Below, one piece after another: positions 10,101 through 20,398 of a stretch of DNA of 64,000 nt. The first letter of the stretch is position 1. Each line of letters starts with the position of its first letter. The stretch spans positions 8,316,435-8,380,434 of the forward strand of contig NC_064538.1 of NCBI RefSeq assembly GCF_023856365.1, read 5' to 3'. The DNA is from Brienomyrus brachyistius. Taxonomy: Eukaryota > Chordata > Actinopteri > Osteoglossiformes > Mormyridae. The position numbers were made by a program, and so were the translations under genes. Below the pieces are notes generated by a model. That model worked only from the letters and a program-made list of their open reading frames with translations. It did not search any database and was not told where the DNA came from.

Positions 10101-11058
10101 CAGGAAGAAAGACCGAAGCAAAAGTGACACAAAAACTGAAACTACAATATGTTTGACACAGCCCCAACCTGCCCCTGTACTGGACGGTACTGTAATGGAT
10201 GGTAAACTTCTGCGGAAGTTTCTGAAGCCCAGCACAGAGAGGAAGCTGGACAACCAAAGTGGCAACCATGGCGTTGAGAAGAACCCAAGGGACCAGTTAC
10301 TGGCCTCAATTCGCAGCAGCAATATGTATAAACTCAAAAAGGTAATGAAAAAATTATGCAACAGGGCAGGAGGGGTTCAGAAAATATCAAATAACGGTCT
10401 TTTGCTTCATAACTGTTACAGAATCCAAGTGGCTAGAGACCTGTTTGAATTTGTGGTTGACTTCTGTTTCTCAGTATCTTTAACATAACATACCCAGTAC
10501 ATAAGGGTTAATATCCCTCATACAGTCCCACCAATGGAATATATGTTGATGGTAGGGAAACAGGTTTGCCTGTGAAGCATGCAAATATATTAGTTGTCAG
10601 GAAGTAACAGCAGAACATAGCAGTGACTAATACATAGCAGCAATCAACCAAAATAATTAGAGCATGGAATTACAGAATGCCTCTTTCTGTAAAAGTTTGT
10701 GATTCCTTTACCATTTTCCACATAAAAAAGCAAGACAGTACAGGAAGGATTCATCCCTATCCCATACTGGGAATCATCAGAACCTAGACTGTCCTTGTTA
10801 TTGCTTGGCCTGATATTGGAAAATATCTTTACAGGGAATCGAGCACAGTACCACCATATTTCTGCAATAAATTAATTAAAAGCTTTCGAGACCTTAAATT
10901 TTCAGAATCACACATGTTCCATTTGTAAGAAAGTGTTATAATAGATTCCAAAATATGTGAATGACCTGAATTTAAATGAAAGCAATGAATATAGGCCTAA
11001 CTATGAATACTTACAGTGATATCTTTGCAGGTTTCAGGTGCCAAACCAGCTGGGGTAG
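6904..11058 (+). CDS. lmod1: Leiomodin-1-like (lmod1), three coding exons
   Basis: Actin-filament nucleator of the tropomodulin family. The joined exons 6904-7179, 8893-10341 and 11038-11058 give 581 residues; human LMOD1 has about 600. Residues 10-50 carry the tropomyosin-binding helix (LSPEEVKELENEL) and the family motif GLRQRNQTEK. Residues 100-285 are a Lys/Glu-rich, presumably disordered linker. Residues 290-430 are the leucine-rich-repeat actin-binding domain (LTELNVNNSG, LDSNHLTGKG, FHNQRHICGGKTEME, LLKLGYHF). The C-terminus has a WH2-like actin-binding segment (RDQLLASIRSSN, LKK). ICGGKTEME and the C-terminal sequence fit LMOD1 rather than LMOD2 or LMOD3. The proline tract before the WH2, long in mammals, is reduced to a few prolines. 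Start codon context has A at -3. All junctions are phase 0. Confidence 0.93.
7180..8892 (+). other. lmod1 intron 1 with GC-rich repeat
   Basis: Donor GTATCG, acceptor ACAAAACAG. Mostly AT-rich. A GC-rich block at about 8727-8876 with an ACCTGACCTGACCTG tail just before the acceptor looks like an inserted short retroposon; it is unlike its surroundings in composition. No nested gene seen. Confidence 0.7.
8893..10341 (+). CDS. lmod1: lmod1 coding exon 2 (large)
   Basis: Begins after the acceptor TTTTTACAAAACAG and continues in frame from GAAGAGGCTAAG, 27 codons before the first in-frame TTG. It ends ATGTATAAACTCAAAAAG before GTAATG. It encodes 483 residues (93-575): the charged linker, the LRR domain, a Lys/Ser-rich stretch and most of the WH2-like segment. 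Leiomodins typically carry most of the protein in one such large exon. Confidence 0.92.
10342..11037 (+). other. lmod1 intron 2
   Basis: Donor GTAATG, acceptor CTTTGCAGGTTTCAG. AT-rich, no repeats recognised. Retention would add codons reading MKKLCNRAGG and onward to a stop at 10488. Confidence 0.65.
11038..11058 (+). CDS. lmod1: lmod1 terminal micro-exon
   Basis: After the pyrimidine-rich acceptor ending GCAGGTTTCAG the sequence reads V-P-N-Q-L-G-stop in the correct phase. Joined to exon 2 (…LKK) it gives LKKVPNQLG, close to the known leiomodin C-terminus LKKVEVPKLLQ. An alternative acceptor seven bases upstream would put the frame out of register with this ending. Too short to show as an open frame. 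Confidence 0.72.
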   Translation: MPNQLG

Positions 11059-12390
11059 ATGACAGTGGGAAAGGGAAGGAATAGAAGACGAAAGAAAATA
11101 TTTTTGAGCACTGTGGTCCATCAGTTATGGGGGAGACTGGCAGGTGTGGATGTGGTATGTGTAATGGAATGTACAGGCCTCAGTGGTGTGACACTGTTTC
11201 AGAGTGTATAAGATAACAGGAGTAGTGTTTTAGAATGAAGAAGACCCAAGGATATTAATGCATTCTGCAATGTACGTACCTTGAATGAAGTGTATTTTAG
11301 AAGTCGCTAGCTGTTTTTGAAACACAGTTGCCTGCTGTGATTGTTTCATCAATGAGTATAAGACCGTTTTAAGAGTTGCCTACACTTTGTTTCCTGGACA
11401 TCTCATATGATGGCTGATTGAGCGTGCATGTTTAATGTACTGTGAGTTAAAACATTTTAATGTAAGACTGAAGGACAGCACATATATTACAGACATTATA
11501 CATCAAGCCAAAAACATCAAACAATGTCAAAGTCCTGAAAAATTTACAGGTGTACATTTAAAACAAACCAAAAACCATTTCTAATTATAACTATTTCCAT
11601 TATAGCGTATTTTCATTAGAGTGTATGCAGGAACCTTCAAATCAGTGATGGTGACGTAAATGCAGATATTTCATGAACAAAAGAAGGTGATTTTTTTTGC
11701 TTTTACTTTTTTTTCTGGCCAAATTTGGTTTTCAGGTTTTCAGGTGAATTTCTGCTCTGTTTGGTAGCGATGGCTTTGTTGCTTTGCCAGAAAATGCAAA
11801 ATATTGCTCTGTCTTTTCCACATTTATAAAAATTATTTTGCTCTAACAACCTGGTGTGTGACCTTGTCAGTTTTAATGTCCAAAAAGTGCATTTTTCCTG
11901 CACTTCCCAATAAAAAAAAAAATAATAATACAACACAAACAATTTTACAAATATGCATTTCTTTAGTTCTGTTTGCATTAAAAGTGCCACAGTGCTGACT
12001 GCTCTGAATAGGGTGACCACCTCATCCATGTCATGGGGAACAGTATCATCTACTTCAGCTTTCTCAAATTACTTGAACCTGAAAGGCTCCCATGCTTGGC
12101 TAAATTATTTGATTAGTCTTGTATTTCTCTTCTATTTCTACTTACTTGATTGAAAGACTCATTCAGCTGTTTTACATTAACATTAGTGGCACATGCATGA
12201 TTGTAGGACACAGCACACAGCAAGAATTCGGTGCTTAAGTGAAATCCGGGTCTTTTTAATTGAAATTGGTTGAAATGGTAGTTCACAAATGCTGTCCTAG
12301 CTCAAATTGTCCCCTCTGCATTGCATTTGGTGGTCACTCTGGTTCTGAGCCAGAGAACACAGTGCTGACTACAAGTACAAATGAAACGTT
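11059..12390 (+). other. lmod1 3' UTR and downstream spacer
   Basis: The lmod1 3' UTR starts at 11059; its end is unknown. An AATAAA hexamer followed by A-rich sequence lies at 11909-11914 and is a candidate poly(A) signal. No other gene seen. Confidence 0.45.
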
Positions 12391-12438
12391 TAATGATTTG
12401 GAGGGGTGTCCCAGTATGTTTGCAAATATAGTGTATAT
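12391..12438. mobile_element. Solo terminal repeat of a Tc1-like element
   Basis: GATTTGGAGGGGTGTCCCAG followed by TATGTTTGCAAATATAGTGTA matches the right terminal repeat of the Tc1-like element ending at 31435 (GATTTGGAGGGGTGTCCTAA...GTGTA). Only this end is recognisable. Confidence 0.7.
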
Positions 12439-12589
12439 GCAGTGCTGCATTAGAGTGTGGCTACAAATGCAACCAAGCTGGTGGAAGAGCAGCTGTTCTG
12501 CAGCTTTGGGCCCTTGAAGCAACCAGGGGCAGCATTTCGAGGCTCCAGTAATGGAGCTGGTGTGCCAGTGCATTCTGATTAAAAAGACC

Positions 12590-12725
12590 TGCTCTACTCT
12601 CTTGCATCTTAACAGCAGTGGGTTGGTAGACCGATTTAACTGCATGCTGGCACCCCAGCTGTCCATCCTCACTGGAGCTGAAGAGAAGGATTTAGACTAT
12701 CATCTATCCCTGATCATTGATGTTG
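12590..12725 (+). pseudogene. Ty3/Gypsy-type integrase remnant
   Basis: The frame reads SGLVDRFNCMLAPQLSIL and then LDYHLSLII, which follows the pattern of retrotransposon integrase core domains (GLVERFNRTL..QL..L......W...L). In the family this stretch carries the catalytic Glu; here the position reads Asp. About 40 residues survive with no other pol domain nearby, so this is a small decayed fragment. Confidence 0.55.
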
Positions 12726-13005
12726 TGAGTCAGTAGTTCTATGAATAAAGGTTATGACCTCATTAACTGCTTGGTCACCCCTCAACTTGTGTATTGTTAT
12801 TTTTTAAATTATAAATAGTACATTAAATGTCATAATATATTAAGTAAATGTCCCACATCAGATGCAACCCATTATACTGTAGCAAAGGGTCCCTTGATTT
12901 TCTGGACTGGTGTCACAAAACTATTGGGTAACACTTTACTTGAAGTTCTCATTTATAATGCATTATAGATACCTTCAAAATGCATCCATAATGCATCACA
13001 ATTGT

Positions 13006-13677
13006 CACGTTGAGGGAAGGTGAACTTAAAAGGAGCTTTTGTTATGGATGCAGGGCATGGTGCAGGCGGGGAAAGGAAGGTGAGGATCCACTTGTGGCTC
13101 AGAGACAAACAAGGGTTTATTAATAAAACAGAACACACCGAGAAGGGCACAAAGTAAGAGGACCATGAAGGGTCAAAAAACCAGGTGGGAGAACAGGAAC
13201 TATAAAAATCATAAAGTAACCAAAGAAGGAAACAGGGTAACAAGTCACAGGATTATAAAGTCAGGCAGAGTCACAATGCAATGATAACAAGGACTAATAA
13301 AAGGCAGAGAAACAAGTAAAACAGAACAACCAAGGATGGGGCAGAGTACCATAAACAAGACTGAACAGACGGATACATAGTATCTAATTAAGGATGAACC
13401 AAAACAGGGACTAAACACTAAGAAAAATGAAAAAACAAGTAAGTAAAACAGGTAAGACTAGCATCGAGCCCATAACTGTACAGTTAACAACCTCTGTGCC
13501 ACGCACTCAGCCCACTGAGCTAAGCGGCAGTTCAAGGATCAGATAAAACACATTAGGGATAGACATATGGAGATTGAAAGGCTAGAGACAGGGAGGACAG
13601 GATGGCCAGCAGCACCTGGTGGCCAAATGGGGAGGCGACACAAAGGGCAGGGTTGGATGGATGCTGACCCTGACAGC
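13006..13677. repeat. LTR-like interspersed repeat, copy 2
   Basis: Starts TGTCACGTTGAGGG and ends GCTGACCCTGACA, colinear with 3008-3592. Shared internal marks include GATCCACTTGTGG, GGTTTATTAATAAA, CACACCGAGAAGG, CACCTGGTGGCCAAATGG and GGCGACACAAAGGGCAG. The AATAAA near the start could be an LTR poly(A) signal. No convincing target duplication is visible here. Slightly longer than copy 1. Confidence 0.65.
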
Positions 13678-13679
13678 TT

Positions 13680-14167
13680 CATTAACAAAAACAAACTCGA
13701 ACTAAAAACAAAGGATCATGTGGGTACAACAAAGGAACTAATGACACCTAAGGGGGAGGTTTGACTTACACTGACTTATTAAAACCACTCACACAGGGAT
13801 GGGCACAGGAAACAATACTGACGACAACAATGACAAGCCTGGGGAGCACAAGCCAAGCAGACACTTTTATATTGGAGTAAGGGGCAAGGGATTTACGGAT
13901 ACATTTTTAGCGCCCCAAAACCATTTAATTCCGCAATGCTGATAGGCGAAATCTTTATTATTTTTGCCTAGCAACCATACACGATTGGCTATTTCGCTGC
14001 ACCTCTGGGGCACTTTGATGAGCGCCCAAGAAGAGAAATGATTGGTGGAAATCTGTCGGTGGAAATTCACTGTTGAATGAGAGTCCGGTGGTGCAAATAT
14101 TGTTTAAATAATTCAGATTGCATGTAGTCACACACTATTAAGTAAAACTGACATTGCTAAATATATA

Positions 14168-14225
<58 letters not shown>

Positions 14226-14642
14226 TTTATTTATTTATTTTTTTTTTCCTTTTTTTAGATATTTTATATTCCCCCACATCTGGGAGGGCGGTGCCTGAGC
14301 GCCCCCTATGGGCCAGCCGCCACTGAAAAACACCCTGATATCGGTTTACTGATATTGGGGTCTATTCTCCTAAAAAGTTACAAGCTTTTGAGTTATGCAT
14401 GTTCTCCCCTCATCAACACGGTCACAGCCACCGCATGTAATTGGAATAAGGAGACACAGCTGTGTGAGAGGCGTAATTAAGGGGTTACACCCTTTGGCAG
14501 GAAGCAGAACATGGACTCTTATTTCCATTCAGTTTACTAATACAGTGTCTCACTGAACATGTTGTTTCTTTAGTTCTATAGCCCTTCCTTGTTCTTTATG
14601 CATTCTGTAATAAATTTTTAATTTATGTCTGTCCTCTTGTAG
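13680..14642. other. Intergenic with (TA)n and hAT-like end
   Basis: Contains a (TA)n microsatellite at 14171-14217 followed by a T-rich tract. A GC-rich end at 14287-14325, reading GGGCCAGCCGCCACTG, resembles the inverted terminal repeat of a fish hAT element; the partner end was not found. No earlier exons of the B4GALNT pseudogene are visible. Confidence 0.5.
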
Positions 14643-14814
14643 AATACAACATCAGTGCCTTCGTGACCATAGCTACTAAGACATTCTTCTGCTATGACAG
14701 ACTACAAACTTGGGGTTCTACCCCACCGTCACTATAGCCATAGCAGATGACAGTGAGCACCCTAAACCAGTGACTGGTCCCTACATTGACCATTATACAA
14801 TGCCATTCGGAAAG
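14643..14814 (+). pseudogene. B4GALNT pseudogene exon A (frameshifted)
   Basis: Intact-looking splice sites: acceptor CTGTCCTCTTGTAG, donor AAG/GTAAAG. No single frame is open across the exon: the first frame stops at CTATAG and the second is preceded by an in-frame TGA. Each half matches consecutive parts of the same B4GALNT domain. Confidence 0.82.
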
Positions 14815-14865
14815 GTAAAGGAACATGGCTTGGTTGCCACAAATTTTATATTTAATGGTCAAAAA

Positions 14866-15229
14866 GGGGGGTGGCATTGTGGTGCAGAGGTTAGCACTGT
14901 TGCCTCACACCTCTGGGACCCGGGTTCGAGTCTCCGCCTGGGTCATATGTGTGGGGAGTCTGCATGTTATCCCCATGTCGTCATGGGGTTTCCTCCGGGT
15001 ACTCCGGTTTCCCCCCACAGTCCAAAAACATGCTGAGGCTAATTGGAGTTGCTAAATTGCCCGTAGGTGTGCATGTGTGAGAGTGAATGGTGTGTGACTG
15101 TGCCCTGCGATGGGCTGGCCCTCCATCCTGGGTTGTTCCCTGCCTCGTGCCCATTGCTTCTGGGATAGGCTCCGGACCCCCCACAACCCAGTGGGATAAG
15201 CGGTTTGGAAAATGGATGGATGGATGGAT
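14866..15229 (+). mobile_element. Full-length tRNA-derived SINE, TGGA tail
   Basis: A tRNA-like head has A-box-like GTGGTGCAGAGGTTAGC and B-box GGTTCGAGTCTCC. The body reads TCCGGTTTCCCCCCACAGTC, TGCGATGGGCTGGCCCTCC and CTGGGATAGGCTCCGGACC. It ends AATGGATGGATGGATGG, a (TGGA)n tail. Best-preserved copy of the most abundant SINE family in the window. It lies inside the B4GALNT pseudogene where catalytic exons are missing. Confidence 0.9.
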
Positions 15230-15544
15230 TTTTGAGCAATGTTGCACAAGCACTTTGCCATTAATATTGGGCAACAAATTTCTTTGTCTTACCTGATTGC
15301 CAATTGCCCATTAACATTGTTCAATAAGGTGCTCTGTGAATCATCACCTTTAGATGTCTTATGGGAAAATTTAAGTTATGTAGTTTTATTGTGTCACCCC
15401 AGGCATCATTGCATACAGTTTTACGAACAAGATATTATTCTACTTAAATGCTTAAATGCCCAGCTCAAGAAGAGAATCTTTATGTATGTTTTTCAATCCT
15501 GCTGCAAGTCTGTTGATTTTTCTTTTTTTTTTCCTCTCTTGCAG

Positions 15545-15744
15545 AATTTTTCGCTGATGGTCTTGGTACCCTTCATGTTGGTTCCTGTGATGATGTCATA
15601 GTTACCCACGGAAAACTTCTGGGACGCAAATCAGGGATCGAAAAAGCTTATGCAAAGTACCGCACACCCACTTCCTCTACTCAGAACACACAGAAACGTC
15701 TCTATTATTTCAAAAATCGACTGAAGTGCCTGACTCGTCCATAA
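15545..15744 (+). pseudogene. B4GALNT pseudogene terminal exon
   Basis: Acceptor TTTTTTTTCCTCTCTTGCAG is strong. The frame with two leading bases (the E codon completed by a G from the missing exon) is open for 66 codons to TAA at 15742. This exon has no internal stop, so it either decayed late or is still spliced into some transcript. ATTAAA follows at about 15791. Confidence 0.8.
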
Positions 15745-15919
15745 CTGGTTGACCTTCATTACACTACGAAAAATAATCATTGTAATGTTTATTAAACAAT
15801 TCCCCTGGAAGAGCGTTGTTGGTTTATTACCTATATAATTCAGAGACGCCAGCCTAACTGCTTGTCTTGGGACTGCAGGAGGAAGGTGTAGCACTTAGAG
15901 GTGTCCTACAGGATGCCAG

Positions 15920-16135
15920 GAGAGCATGCAGACCTCACACACTGATCAGAGGCAGGATTCAAACCGCCAAACCTGCAGGTGTGAGGCAACCGAGCTACCC
16001 AGTGTAACCCCCCCTCCCCAGGTGAATTGGAGGTGCCACATCATTGGAGCTGTGAACGGTGTGTGTGCCCTGAGATGGGTTGGGGCCTCGCTGGGATATT
16101 CCTCTGTGCCCCTAATAGGTATGTATGGAAAATGA
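15920..16135. repeat. Rearranged SINE fragments
   Basis: The left part (GGATTCAAACCGCCAAACC) is a minus-strand B-box region. The right part (GGTGAATTGGAGGTGCC, CCTGAGATGGGTTGGGG) is a plus-strand body of the SINE family at 14866. The two halves point in opposite directions across a poly-C stretch. Confidence 0.6.
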
Positions 16136-17039
16136 ATGAGCTAATCAAATGGGTGATTTGAGTAAAAACCATTATACACAGAGGTCCTAAATCTTGATTT
16201 GAGGGCATCTCCTTTACTGAAAAGATGCAAAAATAACATTTCCTATTCGGCCATTAGAGGGAGCCAGATACTACATTTTCTTCTGACTGCTTATACACAA
16301 TTTCTGAATCTATAGCTTATTTTTGCAAACTTTTCCACGCAAACCCTGAAAACACTAACACAACATGAAAATCATCACAAAACTCTTGATAAAGCACAAA
16401 TTTCATTATAACCCATATAAACCATTATAAAAACAATATATTTGCATCAAATCTCTACATACTATCAAATGAGTACACCATCCTAATCGCAAGCTACATG
16501 CTAATGGGATAAACGCAAAACACTGCGATCCATTTTGCATTTTCAACGTGCAACGCACCGCAGTCTTCTGTAAATGCTTCCAAAAGTATTTAGGCATTTC
16601 TTCAATATACAGTATATACATGTAGTCAATAAACACACAAGGGAAAAATCAAGTCTATTTCTCCAAAAATAAATGCGTTTATTCCCATGTTTGGGCAGGA
16701 ACATTACTGTATTTTATGCTTCTAGGAAAAAAATACAGAAGGAAAGAAAGGAAAGGTCTACAAAGGGACAAAGTTAGGCTGCATGCTGTCCCTCATCTAC
16801 GTCGCAAGAACTGTTCTCCCTAGAAAGACAGCATCTTCTGGAGTGACTTATACACCTCTGGCATGCCCCCCCCCCCCCCCCCATCCATATCTCCAAAGGT
16901 CGTCTCCATTGCCTGTGGAAGTGGCACAGGTCTATAAGGCTGCCAATGATATACCTTCACCCTCCATTATCTGAAAAATACTTCAATCAGGTTTAAAAAT
17001 GGAGACTATGATACAGGACAGGCATTTGTGGATGGTTGA
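16136..17039. other. Spacer, possibly flank of decayed transposon
   Basis: AT-rich; poly-C run at about 16866-16882. It adjoins the decayed transposase and may include that element's 3' flank. No gene recognised. Confidence 0.4.
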
Positions 17040-18045
17040 TAAACTAAGTTTTGACCATAGCAGACCAGTGGAAATTCACATTATACCAGTTAATGACAAA
17101 CCTGGACTGCTGTGATCCCTTCTGATGGTCATCAGGAAGCAGGACGTTGTATAGGGTGTTGAGGAATGTGGTCAGTATTGTATGGGCCAAGAATGGCATG
17201 GTGATGAAAGACCCCATTTTGTCCCATGGCAGCACACATAGCGATGTTACCCCCTCGCTGCCCTGGAACACTGATAATGGCACAATGCCCTATAACATTT
17301 CTTTCCTTGTGCTTTTTGTTCAAGTTAAAAACAACCACATTGACATAAATGTACTTGCGATGCACTCTGGCAGCATCGAGCTCCATGATTCTCTGGAACA
17401 GACCAGGCAAGAGCATTACAGAACACTCTAAAGTGATGTGGAGCAGTCAGTACTGTAGGGTGTTCCAATATACTGTTATACAGTTCCTATAACAACAATG
17501 ACAAAAAAAAATACAGAAAAGGCTCCCCTGCACATATTTATAGGGTAATTCTTTTTCCCTATCAGAGTTCCTCCCAGGTGGGACATGGGGAGAACATTCT
17601 GTTACAGGAGACTGGACAAACTGACCCACCTGATATTACTAACGGTCGTGGGGTCTGAGAGAATATGATTCTGAAGATTTCTCAGTCAAATGCTGTGAGG
17701 TAAAGAGCCGGTTTCATCCACCAGCAAGTGGCAGTCATTCAATTCTGCATAATCATGACACGAAAGGGTGGGTGTACGATGTTCTGAAGCACGAAATGAA
17801 ATACCGTACATTAACTGTAATTTTTATGTATAGACAATACCGACTATAGATCTACAATAGTATGTAGTGATGTAAAAAAAGCATCATATCACTGTGAAGT
17901 GGGTAGGTTACTTGCCTGTTTTCATTTATGACTGTGTGGATGATACCAGGTACCGTGAAGTGGCTACGGTTTGGCTGAACTCCTGGCCAAGCCTCCTTTT
18001 TTCTCAAACCGTGGTTGACCACAAGATGAACGAGGGTGGCACATA
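17040..18045 (-). pseudogene. Decayed DDE (IS630/Tc1-like) transposase
   Basis: Minus-strand pieces in order: an HTH-like segment at about 18045-17945 (VVNHGL...GVQPN.SHFTV), then at 17416-17132 RIMELDAARVHRKYIY, VPGQRGGNIAMCAA and LGPYNTDHI, then in a shifted frame at 17170-17044 LNTLYNVLLPDD and VINWYNVNFHWSAMV. This is the order of a DDE_3 transposase found in many fish. Catalytic positions are lost: the usual acidic residues of a YVDE-type motif read YVNV, and the D of WDN-type motifs reads WYN. Frameshifts and stops separate the blocks. Confidence 0.7.
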
Positions 18046-18667
18046 TTTCCTTATTCGTGGACCTTCTTAGTCTTCTCCTTCATCCACGTCCTCCTAACCC
18101 CACATACCTCTTTCTCTCTGAGCAATATTTGCATCCACTGTTGTCCAAAGCAAGATAAGTAACCTGTTACCTATAGTGCTCATGCTCTGCTAAGTGGAGA
18201 AATTTAGAACAAAGATAAAATAACACATATTGATGCAATGACTTGCTCACACAGATGCAGAAGCATCTATGCGTCACAAAGGAATTGTCCTGCACATATT
18301 TCCCATGGTAAAAACACCATGTTTTACTCTGTTGCTTTACCCGTGATGGAAACAGTAGCCACATTCATTTAACAATCAACAAAATCTGCAAAACAATGTG
18401 TTTGGAAAAATACTTCATTTTCACTGCAAAACTTAATACTCTAATCAGAACAATAAACACACATTGCAAAACTGCATAATCCACTTAGTTACAGGAAGCA
18501 TTATAACATTAACACATCCACGCACTCACTTGATATTCACATGAAAAATGCTAACCAGTCCCCTCACTGAGGCAGAGAAAAATATTGTGGTAGATTAATA
18601 GCAGTGTTTCTTACATTTGGTTTAATCGACCATAAACATCACTGGCTAAACACATGAGTACACATAC

Positions 18668-18705
18668 AGTATATTGCTAAAAGTACTGGGATACCCCTTG
18701 TTGTT
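18668..18705. mobile_element. Solo terminal repeat of a Tc1-like element
   Basis: TACAGTATATTGCTAAAAGT followed by ACTGGGATACCCCTT resembles the left terminal repeat at 30246. No matching right end lies within the next kilobases. Confidence 0.6.
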
Positions 18706-19200
18706 TACTTGTTCTATTTTGCATTAAAAATCAAACCATGCCACCCACCCCTTTTATGTATTGTAGTGAATGTTGATTGGTTTAAGATAGATTTGCAACA
18801 AGCGTGTCTTCAGGTGTAAGACTAGGCCAACTTGAGTTAGTTTTTTTGTGCAAGATCCTTAGTAGTCGAGGCCAGTTTATTGCGATTTGCTTGTTCAGGG
18901 ACTATCATGCGACTTTGGTGTTATGAAATCATCACTGCGTCTAGTGTTTTGCAAAAAGTCCATTAGCGCTGGTAACTGATCCACATACAAAGACAAATGG
19001 TTCACTGTTGTGCAAAAATGTTTGCTGTTTTGCTCACATGTCTTTAGAACAGACAGCATGCACTGATGGCTCGGAAAAACAGTTTTCTCATAGTTCTTTA
19101 TAAGGTTAAGTGTCCACATGCGGTAAACAGATACCATGCTTTGTCGTACACAATGTTAGCATAGCAACTGAAAGGTAGATTTCAGTCATTTTACAGAAGA
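18706..19200. other. Spacer, no gene seen
   Basis: AT-rich sequence; nothing recognised on either strand. Confidence 0.5.
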
Positions 19201-19345
19201 CCGCCAAAGTGACGTACCTTTGGGAAAGCAGTGTTAGCCAGTTCCTGGAGCAGTTGGGGTTAAGGGCTTTGCTCCAGGGCACAAAGGTGAAATCACTCTG
19301 CTGATTTGAGCCAGTGACTCTGCAACCTTTGATTGATCTAGTTCT
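19201..19345 (-). repeat. Decayed SINE (second family), minus strand
   Basis: AAAGTGACGTACCTTTGG, GGAGCAGTTGGGGTTAAGGG and GATTTGAGCCAGTGACTCTG match the order of the copy at 34975-35155. Read on the minus strand this is a tRNA-like head followed by a 'ctttgg..aaagc' tail. Confidence 0.65.
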
Positions 19346-20231
19346 AAAATTCCATTTAGTAAAATTCCATTATCAATAATAAACTGGAGAAGTGGTTAAC
19401 CATATTAAAAGCATAAAAACAGCCATACATTATGATGAGACTGAGGAAGCAATGTGAATCACAAATGTAAGGGAAAGTAAATATAGCACAGTATCCTATG
19501 GACCAACTGAACTGTCTACCAATTATGGCTGAACTTAAGAAGGTCGAAACCTCTCATGCGTTTTGACAGGTGTTAAACAACAAAGTGCCAAGGTTCAGAC
19601 ACGGTTCAGACATTCCTGTCTGTTTTTACTTCAGCTTTTTACTGTGGGCTTTATGTCAGTAGAAAACCACCTCGCTGGGTCAGCACCCCCAGATCTGTTA
19701 AAATGGGTGAAAGAGATGCTGACAACCATCCACTAAAAAGTGTCTCTGAGGCGTAAGTTTTCATGGGTGATGTTGTGTATAGAACTAAAGTGTCAAAAAC
19801 TTGCAGAATTTAGCTTATGCTGATGTGTACCTTCATGAGTGCTCTCTCGTCAGACAGTGACACCACAGCAGCCTTTTCACAAGAATGACATCGCACTTCT
19901 GGCCTTAAAAACTGGGAGTTTTAAAACTGCCTTTATAACTGTTGATTCATCTGAATGACTGACGGTCTTTAGAGAGCCCATCTGTCTTCATTTCCTCTTT
20001 ACACTGGACCCTCCTGTATCTTGGTACCTCATCACTGGTACCGAACTATAAGCTCCAAGGCTGAGACTCAATATTGTGCCTGTCTGTTTTGCGTATATGA
20101 CATACATGAAATGCATGTGCTAATTTTGTGCTGAAAGTAAGAAAAAAAGCAGCTTCTGACTTGATGCAAGATATGGCGTTGATTTAAGTTTTTTTTACCC
20201 ATACAAATCTAACCAGTGTGGCTCTGCTACA
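19346..20231. other. Spacer, no gene seen
   Basis: AT-rich, no recognisable exon, repeat or RNA gene. Confidence 0.5.
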
Positions 20232-20398
20232 ACCATAATCAGAAAGTCACTGGCTCCTATGGTCAGCAAAGTAATGTCACTGTTACGCCCTTGAGCAAGA
20301 CCCTAAACCCCAGTTGCTCCAGGCACTGACTGCCCCTGCTTTCTTAGTTGTACGTTGCTTTCGAAGAAAGTTTCTGCTAAATAAGTTAATATGATGTA
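20232..20398 (+). repeat. SINE (second family), plus strand
   Basis: Read forward: AAGTCACTGGCTCCTATGGTC, CTTGAGCAAGACCCTAAACC, and a tail GTTGCTTTCGAAGAAAGTTT then CTGCTAAATAAG, the common tail of this SINE class. Confidence 0.65.

Larger units (their letters stand above)
14643..15744 (+). pseudogene. B4GALNT1/2-like glycosyltransferase pseudogene
   Basis: Remnant of a beta-1,4-N-acetylgalactosaminyltransferase gene, a Golgi enzyme family that adds GalNAc to gangliosides (B4GALNT1) or glycoproteins (B4GALNT2). Two exons remain. Exon A (14643-14814) encodes [17 protein letters not shown], shifts frame, then [16 protein letters not shown] and [13 protein letters not shown]. Exon B (15545-15744) encodes EFFADGLGTLHVGSCDDVI...AYAKYR...LYYFKNRLKC and stops, matching the family C-terminus. 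The frame breaks between YDRL and FYPTVT where about 16 bases are missing. The exons between MPFGK and EFFADG, which should carry GWFAGRN and the catalytic VDDDF motif, are absent; a SINE sits there instead. An intact paralogue elsewhere is likely. B4GALNT1 and B4GALNT2 cannot be separated from these pieces. Confidence 0.85.

Noticed and set aside
12391..18705. The two solo Tc1-like ends as the borders of one composite transposon
   Set aside because: The left one is a right-hand end and the right one a left-hand end, so they face the wrong way for a single element.
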